Assembly: GCA_009665115.1 (NCBI GenBank)
Contig: WJXE01000029.1
Coordinates: 1 to 13,250, forward strand
DNA length: 13,250 nt
Direction of reading: 5' to 3'
From: Nitrosopumilales archaeon
GTDB taxonomy: Archaea > Thermoproteota > Nitrososphaeria > Nitrososphaerales > Nitrososphaeraceae
This document shows positions 6,580-13,250 of the stretch, in pieces. The notes under the pieces are model-generated. The model saw nothing but the letters and a program-made list of their open reading frames with translations. It was not told where the DNA came from and ran no database searches. The translations under genes and the position numbers were made by a program. Within the stretch, counting starts at the first letter, position 1, and every line of letters begins with the position of its first letter.

Positions 6580-7986
6580 TTATTGAGATTCTGTCCTCTT
6601 GAGGTTACTAGTACTTGGCTTTTGAGTATTATCAAAACTACTTTCTATATCAGGCCTTTTTATCATTGCTACATCTGGTTTGGATATCAGATCAGAGGTC
6701 CAATCTCCCATAACTTTTAACTTCTTCTTTATTGTTGGAAGGTTACCTAAATAGTAAGTCCGCCAAAGCCACCAGGCTACAAATCCATGTAATTTGAATC
6801 CGAGTATCGTTGCAACACCTGCTCTTTTTCCAATTTCCGCCATCATTCCTTTTGTTTTATAATCAAATTTAGCCTTCTTATTCTCTCCTTCACCTTTAAT
6901 AGAAGAGATTATATTTTTTGCAGCTACTTTGCCCTGTCTTATTGCATGTTGTGCTGTTGGAGGATAGGGCTTTCCTGTATGTGGATCTGTTATACACGCA
7001 CAATCACCAAGAACATACACTCCATTATGGCCTAGCACTTCTAAATAGTTGTTAGCTACTATTCTATGTCCTTTGTCATGTTCACAAGGAAGATCTGCAA
7101 TTAGCTTACTTGGAGTTACACCTGCAGTCCAAATAAGGGTATAACATGGTATTATTGCATTATTGACATTATCTAACTTTACACTATTTGCAGTTGCATC
7201 AATAACATGACTATTCATTATAAATTCTACACCACTAGCTTTTAGTTTTTTCAATGCAAATTTACCTAATGGTTCATCTATTTGTTCGAGAAGCTTATCG
7301 GTAGTATGGACAAGTATTACCCTTACTTCTGTCATATAGATATTCTTGTAATAACATATAATGGATTCTCGTATAAAATCATTTAATGCTCCTACCGTTT
7401 CAACACCATTGAACCCCCCACCAACTACCACAAAAGTTAAAAGACTCTTTCGTAATTCTTTATTATCTTCTTCCAGACTTGCTTGTTCAAGTATGTTTAT
7501 GATGTGGTTTCTCAAAATTATGGCATCACCAATACTCTTCATAGTAAAGGAGTGTTTCTGAATATCAGACATATTAAAGAAATTATTTTCACTTCCTAAT
7601 GCGATAACAAGGTAATCATATTTCAGTGTGTGTTCGCGCCAATCGTTTGGTTGAGATTGTCTGCCAATTGAATGAGTCAAGGTAACCTGTCTATTATCAA
7701 GATCTATTGATTCTACATTGGCTTCATAGAACTTGGCTTTTTTACAAAATGATCTAACCGGTGTTACTATATGTCTTGTTTCAATCATGCCAGATGCTAC
7801 TTCAGGAAGCATTGGAGTAAAGAGAAGAAAGTTATCTTTACTTACCAAGGTAATTTCAATATTCTTATTACTGTGAAATTTCTTCTGAAGCTTCTTTAAA
7901 ACTTCGATCCCTGCAAAGCCACTACCCAGAATTACTATGCGCTTAGTGCTGCGAAGAGAATCTTCCTCAAATTTAAGTTGCGACAT
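6580..7986 (-). CDS. ndh: Type II NADH dehydrogenase (NDH-2), NADH:quinone oxidoreductase
   Basis: This single-subunit, non-proton-pumping flavoprotein passes electrons from NADH to membrane quinones. Two dinucleotide-binding folds are visible: GSGFAG for FAD (21-26) and GGGFNG for NADH (189-194). Around 326-328 LGD contacts the flavin, and PPTAQHA (342-348) is the quinone-site motif, with histidine where many members have glutamine. Residues 400-430 (GFVAWWLWRTYYL, then LPTIKKKLKVMGDW) match the C-terminal amphipathic membrane-binding helices. The last 35 residues are polar and probably disordered. Length 468 is slightly long for the family (about 400-450), because of that tail and a short N-terminal extension. 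The ATG at 7986 is the first Met, with TTTATG about 25 bases upstream as a possible TATA element. In an ammonia oxidiser it may balance NADH rather than serve as the main respiratory entry. Confidence 0.9.
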   Translation of the reverse strand: MSQLKFEEDSLRSTKRIVILGSGFAGIEVLKKLQKKFHSNKNIEITLVSKDNFLLFTPMLPEVASGMIETRHIVTPVRSFCKKAKFYEANVESIDLDNRQVTLTHSIGRQSQPNDWREHTLKYDYLVIALGSENNFFNMSDIQKHSFTMKSIGDAIILRNHIINILEQASLEEDNKELRKSLLTFVVVGGGFNGVETVGALNDFIRESIICYYKNIYMTEVRVILVHTTDKLLEQIDEPLGKFALKKLKASGVEFIMNSHVIDATANSVKLDNVNNAIIPCYTLIWTAGVTPSKLIADLPCEHDKGHRIVANNYLEVLGHNGVYVLGDCACITDPHTGKPYPPTAQHAIRQGKVAAKNIISSIKGEGENKKAKFDYKTKGMMAEIGKRAGVATILGFKLHGFVAWWLWRTYYLGNLPTIKKKLKVMGDWTSDLISKPDVAMIKRPDIESSFDNTQKPSTSNLKRTESQ

Positions 7987-8196
7987 GTATTCTATAACTG
8001 CACATAAACCCTAAAAATGGTTTCGGGTTGAATTCAAGAATCAGATAAGCTGCCACACGATATTATCATTTTAGCTTGGGAAGCAATCTAGTAAGCCATG
8101 CCAGACCTATCCAGAAACCTTAGAACAATTAACAAATAATAGACGATATGAACTACTCTTCCTAAATCAATATTAGAAATATCTTGATGTAATGTA

Positions 8197-8600
8197 TTAG
8201 ACAACGACAGTAAATCCAAAAGGCTCTATAACCGAATTGCATGTTTCCGCAAGTAATTCCATATATCTTCTTATATCATAAGAAGTAGTAGTATTTTCAT
8301 TTATCAGCTCGAAAGGAATAGCCCTTTTATTTTTAGACTGCGTTTCATAATAATCAGTTATAACATACTCTAAATTCTCTCCTGCTTTCAGAGATTTACC
8401 TTCAGCTTTTAGATGCCAAGATAAACACTGAATTAGCGTTTAGGTGAATTTCCGCATTGTGCATATATCTTTCGTAATTCACTAAAATGATGAGACAAAC
8501 TAAGACGAAAGATCGAGCAAATTCGAACCTTCCAAGCATTAAAGTTAGCCTGAACAGAGAGGCATTGAAGTATTACTACTTTGGTCCAATTCGTCTTGTA
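8197..8600 (-). pseudogene. polB: Decayed 3' end of a family B DNA polymerase gene
   Basis: The minus strand is open from 8439 down to TAA at 8197-8199 with no usable start and reads as the end of an archaeal PolB thumb domain. It gives EGKSLKAGENLEYVI, then RAIPFELINENTTTSYDI, then YMELLAETCNSVIEPFGF. Family B polymerases have the same order here: G-x-I-R-P-G-x-x-I-x-Y-I-V, RAIPFDEF, YDxxYYIENQ, ILxxFGY. Upstream, a one-base shift near 8437-8443 leads into another frame reading HFSELRKIYAQCGNSP, which fits the preceding 'TRDLNDYKATGPH' segment. Weaker similarity (KTNWTKVVILQCL) reaches about 8600. Nothing upstream of that resembles the palm or exonuclease domains. It is a severed remnant. 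The 7987-8196 stretch beyond it shows no gene. Confidence 0.75.
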
Positions 8601-8705
8601 AGAATAGTAATAACCTTGATAAGAAATGTACCACATATATCAAAATCAAATAAACAAACAACAATTAATCGATCTTTAGTGTTTATTACGAAATCTAACG
8701 CATAC

Positions 8706-8717
8706 ATATTGATATAC
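8706..8717 (+). promoter_or_regulatory. TATA-like box of the GGGP synthase/PolD operon
   Basis: TATTGATATACA lies with its GATATAC part about 28 bases upstream of the GTG at 8742, the usual archaeal spacing for a leaderless transcript. This supports the GTG over the far-upstream ATG at 8487, which would run the protein through the polB remnant. Confidence 0.45.
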
Positions 8718-8741
8718 AACTACAAAGCATTCACAAATGGT

Positions 8742-9482
8742 GTGGCGCATAAGATCGAGGATTACATTCAAAGTGAGGTCAAAAAATATGGCACGTTATG
8801 CTTTCCACTTATAGATTCTGAAAATTCTGCTGGGGCAGCTTCAATTGCAAAAAAGGTTGAAGGAATGGGAGCTTCAGCTGTTTTAGTAGGCGGATCTTCG
8901 GCAATTGATCAACTTGAACTGACGGAAATAGTTTCGAGTATCAAACTACAAATTAACATTCCTGTGATATTGTTTCCTGGCAATGTTACCGGAGTATCGC
9001 CCAGAGCTGATGCAATTCTATTTAGCACTCTACTTAACTCAGAAGATCCCTATTTCATTACAGAAGCCCAGGCGTTGGGAGCTCTTTCTGTCAAAAAGTA
9101 TAACATCGAACCGTTGCCAACTGGTTACCTTATTATCGGGGAGGGCACCACTGCATGGTTCATAGGCCGGGCACGCGGAATTCCTTTCAACAAATATAGA
9201 ATTGCTGTCATGTATTCGCTGGCGGCTCAGTATTTAGGTATGAGATTTTTGTACCTCGAGGCAGGTTCAGGCGCTATGCAAAGTATCTCGCCCCAAATGG
9301 TATCTGCTGTGAGAAAACACTACGAAGGAATACTTATAGTTGGAGGTGGAATTCGTGCTCCTGAAACAGCAAAGGAAATAGCTAAAGCTGGTGCAGATGT
9401 TATTGTAATCAGTACGATGATTGAGCAAGATGGAAGCTGGGAAGATAAACTCTCTACAATTATCAAGGAGATAAGAAGATGA
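8742..9482 (+). CDS. Geranylgeranylglyceryl phosphate synthase (GGGPS)
   Basis: It joins geranylgeranyl diphosphate to sn-glycerol-1-phosphate, the first committed step of archaeal ether-lipid synthesis, at the membrane surface. The TIM-barrel motifs run in order (numbering from the GTG start): FPLIDSENS (21-29, canonical FxLIDPDK), VGGSSA, LFPGNVTGVSPRADA (77-91), AQALGA, YLEAGSGA (171-178, glycerol-phosphate/prenyl site) and GGGIRAPE (201-208). The start is GTG 8742, giving 246 residues, the normal family size, with homology beginning at once (HKIEDYIQ). The frame is open to an ATG at 8487, but those 85 extra residues resemble no GGGPS and overlap the decayed polB end on the other strand. 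The LIDSEN loop departs from the common LIDPDK. It overlaps the PolD gene by ATGA, so the two are translationally coupled. Confidence 0.93.
   Translation: MAHKIEDYIQSEVKKYGTLCFPLIDSENSAGAASIAKKVEGMGASAVLVGGSSAIDQLELTEIVSSIKLQINIPVILFPGNVTGVSPRADAILFSTLLNSEDPYFITEAQALGALSVKKYNIEPLPTGYLIIGEGTTAWFIGRARGIPFNKYRIAVMYSLAAQYLGMRFLYLEAGSGAMQSISPQMVSAVRKHYEGILIVGGGIRAPETAKEIAKAGADVIVISTMIEQDGSWEDKLSTIIKEIRR
9465..9471 (+). promoter_or_regulatory. Shine-Dalgarno site of the PolD large subunit gene
   Basis: AAGGAGA inside the end of the GGGPS gene lies 7 bases before the ATG at 9479. It complements the 3' end of archaeal 16S rRNA and is the clearest ribosome site in the window, as expected for an internal operon gene, whereas the first genes here look leaderless. 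Confidence 0.75.
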
Positions 9483-12400
9483 CAACAAAACATGATATAA
9501 CAATGATCGATGAGGCTGTGCTCCGTCTAAAAGATGTGCGTATGCCAGCTTATTATTTAAATTACCAACACAATATTTTGAAAAATGTACAAAAGAATTT
9601 TGAACTTGCTGCGAAGGCACGGAAACTGGGATTAGATGTTTCAGACGGAGTAGAGCCAAAAATTGCGTACGATCTAGCTGATAGAGTTGCAAAAATGCAT
9701 AATATCGAGATTGCAGATCGATTGCGAGTTTTACTCTCGTGGTCAACCAAAGAGAAGGCAGCACTTACAATTGCCGAAGAGATTGCTTTGGCAGAATATG
9801 GCAATGGTGACTTACGTACGAGACTGGACAATGCTGTACGTGTTAGTCTAGCTATAGTTACCGAAGGTATGACAATTGCTCCTTTACAAGGAATTGCTGA
9901 TGTGCAACTAAAGAATAACAATGACGGAAGCCAATACCTGTCCATATCGTTTGCCGGGCCTATCAGGTCTGCGGGAGGAACTGAGGCCGCATTTACAATG
10001 CTAATAGCAGATCACGTAAGAAAAATTACTGGCTTAGAAAAATATGCTGCAAATTCATACGATGACGAGACAGGAAGATTTGTCGAAGAACTCAGAATTT
10101 ATGAGCGTGAAGTTGGAAATTTCCAGTTTAAGGTTTTAGATGAAGATGTAGTTAGATGTATAACCAACTTACCGGTGGAGCTCGATGGGATAGATACTGA
10201 TCCGGTAGAGGTTTTAGGTCATAGAGGTATGAAGAGAATCCATACCGACAGGGTACGAGGCGGTGCGCTGAGGGTAATGAATGATGGTCTGATCGGTCGC
10301 AGCAGAAAGTTACTCAAAATGGTTGAGACATTAAAACTAGATGGCTGGAATTGGCTCAAGGAACTGCAAGGAGCTATTCAAACAGGCAATGACGATGCGG
10401 CTAGTCACAGAATGTCTGAAGTGATTACCGGTAGGCCAGTGCTTTCAATGAGTAAGAAAATCGGAGGCTTCCGGTTAAGGTACGGTCGATGCTACAATAC
10501 TGGTTTGGCAACTATCGGAATTCACCCTGTTGTGCCCATATTATTAAATCATGCCATTGTTGTGGGTACACAAATCAAAATAGATGTACCCGGAAAGGCA
10601 TCCAGTATAGCACTTGTAGATACCATTGAGCCTCCAGTTGTTAGGCTTGATAATGGTAATGTCATACAGGTATCAACAGTGGAACAGGCTACACAGATCC
10701 GACCTAACATCGACAGAATACTCTACATGGGCGATATTCTAATAAGTTATGGTGATTTTCTTGAAAATAATGCTCAGCTGCTCCCAGCGAGTTATGTGGA
10801 AGAAGTTTGGTCATTACAGTTACACGCAAAATTGCTGGCATTGCAAACCTCGGATTCCATCCTAACTGGAGAAAAATTAAGCGAAAGACTAATCCAATTA
10901 TCAAAAGAGCCTTTCTCAACAGCACCTACCGTTGAAGAGGCATTTGAAATCAGCAGAAGGTTTAACATTCCACTTCATCCAAAATATTCGTTCTATTGGG
11001 ATTGTGTCAGCATCGATGAAGTTTTATTACTGAAAGAAAAATATTATCAGTATCAACAAAATGTTAAGCTAACCGATAACAGTAGTTCTTCTTATTCTTC
11101 TCCTTCTCGCTCGTCTATTTTACAATTCCCCAATGATAATCCAAAGATAAAAGATATCTTGGAAAAACTTGGTATAATCCATTCGCTAAACAATGAGGGT
11201 AAAATTATTGAGATCGATAACCTAGATCATGTGTATACGCTAACCAAGTTATTGATTCCTACTTCTGAGGAGAGAAACGCTGCGGTTCCGTCACCATCAC
11301 CCGTTGGTCATGATGCTGATTGCTTTCTTGAAGCTAAGGATACATTAGAATTTATTTCAAAGACATCCGGAGTTGAAATCAGAGCAAAATTTGCCTCTTC
11401 AATCGCTGTCAGAGTAGGACGCCCCGAAAAGGCTGCTGAACGTAAAATGAAACCTCCTGTTCATGTATTGTTTCCTATTGGTATCAAAGGAGGTGCAACA
11501 CGCGATATTTTAAGAGCAGCAAAGGATGAATCTTTTTATGCTGAAATTGCAAATAGATTTTGTAATAATTGCAAACTGCCTTCAATTGGAACACGCTGTC
11601 GTAACTGTTATGCTCTTACTCCCATACGAAATCTATGTGTAGTTTGTAGGGAGGAAATTACAGATGGCATTAATAACAATCGGTGCTATAGGTGTGGTAA
11701 GGATGGCAAGACTTACTCTCCTGTCAACTATTCACTAAAAACAGCCGTTGAAGAGGCGCAAAGAAAACTTGGCATTATAGCAGTAGAACCACTCAAAGGT
11801 GTTAAGGGTCTTATGAGTAAGCACAAAGCTGCCGAGCTATTAGAAAAAGGAATACTGAGACAAAAATTTGATCTCTATAGTTTCAAGGACGGGACTGTTA
11901 GGTTTGATGCAACGAACGAACCTCTGACCCACTTTAAACCTGAGTGGACTATAAGTAGCATACAAAAATTAAAGGAATTGGGTTATACAAGAGATTATCT
12001 TGGTAGAGAGATAGTATCGGCTGATCAATTGGTCGAGCTGCTTATGCAAGACGTGGTACTACCTTTGGATTGCGCTAAACATTTGCTCAATGTGGCCAAC
12101 TTTATTGATGAAGAACTCGTAAAATTATACGGGCTTGAGCCATTCTACAACTCATTCTCTGTAGAAGACCTGATAGGGCACCTAATAGTTGGATTGGCAC
12201 CACATACATCTGTTGGTATTATAGGAAGAATTATAGGTTTTACCAATTCCCAGGTCTGTTTGGCCCATCCTGTATGGCACTCTGCAAAACGCAGGGATTG
12301 TGATGGTGATGCAGACTCTATAATGCTATTAGCTGATGCGTTCCTAAACTTTTCGTACGATTTTTTGCCAGATAAAATTGGTGGACTCATGGATGCCCCA

Positions 12401-13054
12401 CTACTTATTCAGCCGATTGTATTACCAAATGAGGTACAAAGACAAGCTCATAATATTGATGTTACCTCAGTTTATCCGCTTGAATTTTACGAAGCAACTT
12501 TGAAACAAGCTAAGGCTGGAGACCTTGTTAACAAGATAGAAATTATTAAAAACAGGCTCGGAAATGAAGACCAATTTTTTGGTTATGGATTTACCCATTC
12601 GACATGTCTGCTAACGACCAACATACAACGCAGTGCATATTCTACACTTAATTCTATGGATGAGAAATTGGAAATGCAGCTCGCTACTGCAAAACTAATC
12701 AATGCTGTCGATCCTGATGAGGTAGCATCAATGGTGCTGACGACACATATTTTGCCAGACATTATGGGCAATATGCGATCCTACTCATCACAATCCTTTC
12801 GGTGTAGCAATTGTGGAGAAAAATATCGTAGAATGCCACTTATGGGCAAGTGTATGGAATGTGAACATGAGCTTTTGCAAACAGTCACTAGAGGTTCGGT
12901 TGAAAAATATGCCGATATTGCAATAAATATGTGTACTCAGTTCAGAGTTAATGATTACTTACGTGGCAGAGTTGAATCTCTAATGACGGAATTAAAATTG
13001 ATCTTTAGGGAACGAAAGAAAGAACAGTTTACTCTGACTGAATTTATGGATTAA
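9479..13054 (+). CDS. polC: DNA polymerase D large (catalytic) subunit DP2
   Basis: This is the polymerase subunit of the archaeal two-subunit replicase PolD. The small exonuclease subunit is not in the window. At 1191 residues it is of usual size. The double-psi-barrel active site carries AKRRDCDGDADS, with the two metal-binding aspartates D942 and D944 intact, followed by GGLMDAPLLIQP. Two zinc sites precede it: C695/C698/C707/C710 and C720/C723/C736/C739. A third lies near the C-terminus (C1109/C1112/C1125/C1128, in FRCSNCGEKYRRMPL). The last residues QFTLTEFM (1183-1190) resemble a PCNA-interacting box. The N-terminal half includes the conserved FAGPIRSAGGTEAA. A serine-rich stretch around 535-550 looks like a flexible linker. 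No intein interrupts the gene, unlike in some Pyrococcus species. The start ATG overlaps the GGGPS stop. Confidence 0.97.
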   Translation: MTTKHDITMIDEAVLRLKDVRMPAYYLNYQHNILKNVQKNFELAAKARKLGLDVSDGVEPKIAYDLADRVAKMHNIEIADRLRVLLSWSTKEKAALTIAEEIALAEYGNGDLRTRLDNAVRVSLAIVTEGMTIAPLQGIADVQLKNNNDGSQYLSISFAGPIRSAGGTEAAFTMLIADHVRKITGLEKYAANSYDDETGRFVEELRIYEREVGNFQFKVLDEDVVRCITNLPVELDGIDTDPVEVLGHRGMKRIHTDRVRGGALRVMNDGLIGRSRKLLKMVETLKLDGWNWLKELQGAIQTGNDDAASHRMSEVITGRPVLSMSKKIGGFRLRYGRCYNTGLATIGIHPVVPILLNHAIVVGTQIKIDVPGKASSIALVDTIEPPVVRLDNGNVIQVSTVEQATQIRPNIDRILYMGDILISYGDFLENNAQLLPASYVEEVWSLQLHAKLLALQTSDSILTGEKLSERLIQLSKEPFSTAPTVEEAFEISRRFNIPLHPKYSFYWDCVSIDEVLLLKEKYYQYQQNVKLTDNSSSSYSSPSRSSILQFPNDNPKIKDILEKLGIIHSLNNEGKIIEIDNLDHVYTLTKLLIPTSEERNAAVPSPSPVGHDADCFLEAKDTLEFISKTSGVEIRAKFASSIAVRVGRPEKAAERKMKPPVHVLFPIGIKGGATRDILRAAKDESFYAEIANRFCNNCKLPSIGTRCRNCYALTPIRNLCVVCREEITDGINNNRCYRCGKDGKTYSPVNYSLKTAVEEAQRKLGIIAVEPLKGVKGLMSKHKAAELLEKGILRQKFDLYSFKDGTVRFDATNEPLTHFKPEWTISSIQKLKELGYTRDYLGREIVSADQLVELLMQDVVLPLDCAKHLLNVANFIDEELVKLYGLEPFYNSFSVEDLIGHLIVGLAPHTSVGIIGRIIGFTNSQVCLAHPVWHSAKRRDCDGDADSIMLLADAFLNFSYDFLPDKIGGLMDAPLLIQPIVLPNEVQRQAHNIDVTSVYPLEFYEATLKQAKAGDLVNKIEIIKNRLGNEDQFFGYGFTHSTCLLTTNIQRSAYSTLNSMDEKLEMQLATAKLINAVDPDEVASMVLTTHILPDIMGNMRSYSSQSFRCSNCGEKYRRMPLMGKCMECEHELLQTVTRGSVEKYADIAINMCTQFRVNDYLRGRVESLMTELKLIFRERKKEQFTLTEFMD

Positions 13055-13126
13055 CTTTGGTCCGAGATAATATTTTAAATAGTGACGTATAATTTTGAGT
13101 TGCATCTGACTAATTCTGTAACTTTG

Positions 13127-13145
13127 AATTTTGTATTTTTTATTT
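13127..13145 (+). terminator. T-rich archaeal terminator after DP2
   Basis: A run of two T tracts (TTTT, then TTTTTT, then TTT) begins 73 bases after the DP2 stop. Archaeal RNA polymerase ends at such tracts without needing a hairpin. No gene is recognisable in 13055-13250. If the next gene is on the plus strand, it starts beyond the window. Confidence 0.5.
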
Positions 13146-13250
13146 AGTCCATACAATGGGTTTATGCATTTCAATTTAAGATGACTTATACTATGCCGCC
13201 ATTGTTGTATAATTAGAATTATTGGAAGACGGAAATCATTAATTGTATAG

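Noticed and set aside
8487..8553. C-box-like ATGATGA and D-box-like CTGA 67 bases apart, as in C/D guide RNAs.
   Set aside because: No terminal stem and no convincing internal C'/D' boxes; it overlaps the polB remnant.
1..13250. CRISPR arrays, insertion sequences, integrase sites, tRNA or rRNA genes.
   Set aside because: No regularly spaced repeats, transposase frames, terminal inverted repeats or RNA gene signatures were seen on either strand.

Overview
The window reads as chromosomal DNA of an ammonia-oxidising archaeon (Thaumarchaeota/Nitrososphaeria). It carries the large subunit of the archaea-specific DNA polymerase D, a geranylgeranylglyceryl phosphate synthase for ether lipids, TATA-like boxes about 28 bases before start codons (leaderless genes), and proteins that read like those of the Nitrososphaerales. 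The moderately low GC and roomy intergenic spaces would fit a Nitrosocosmicus-like genome. That placement is inference from memory, not a search result.

Layout. 1-151: the end of a universal stress protein gene (+). 152-653: no intact gene, but a probable decayed second universal stress protein copy. 654-2060: a SelD/PurM-like protein (-). It diverges across an AT-rich regulatory region, which holds a duplicated promoter-like element, from a sulfate-assimilation pair (+): iron-sulfur APS/PAPS reductase (2317-3078) and ATP sulfurylase (3087-4235). 4236-4602: the wreck of a CurA-like NADP-dependent oxidoreductase. 4603-5994: a cytochrome P450 (+). It is convergent with a small membrane-anchored protein (6066-6446, -), which lies downstream of a type II NADH dehydrogenase (6580-7986, -). 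About 8197-8600 (-): the decayed 3' end of a family B DNA polymerase. 8742-9482 and 9479-13054 (+): GGGP synthase overlapping PolD large subunit by ATGA. 13055-13250: a T-rich terminator-like tract and no recognisable gene.

How the genes relate. ATP sulfurylase makes APS from sulfate and the reductase turns APS (or PAPS) into sulfite. No APS kinase is present here, so direct APS reduction is the simpler reading. The divergent SelD-like protein probably belongs to the same sulfur module. NDH-2 feeds electrons from NADH to the quinone pool. The lipid-synthase/replicase pair is translationally linked. The P450 has no adjacent redox partner.

The most unusual content is what the gene calls do not explain. 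Three spaces that look empty hold frameshifted or stop-riddled remnants of recognisable or probable genes (universal stress protein, CurA-like oxidoreductase, DNA polymerase B). There is also a 22-bp tandem duplication of a core promoter in front of the SelD-like gene. I found no clear new defence or mobile system, CRISPR array, tRNA, rRNA or insertion sequence.
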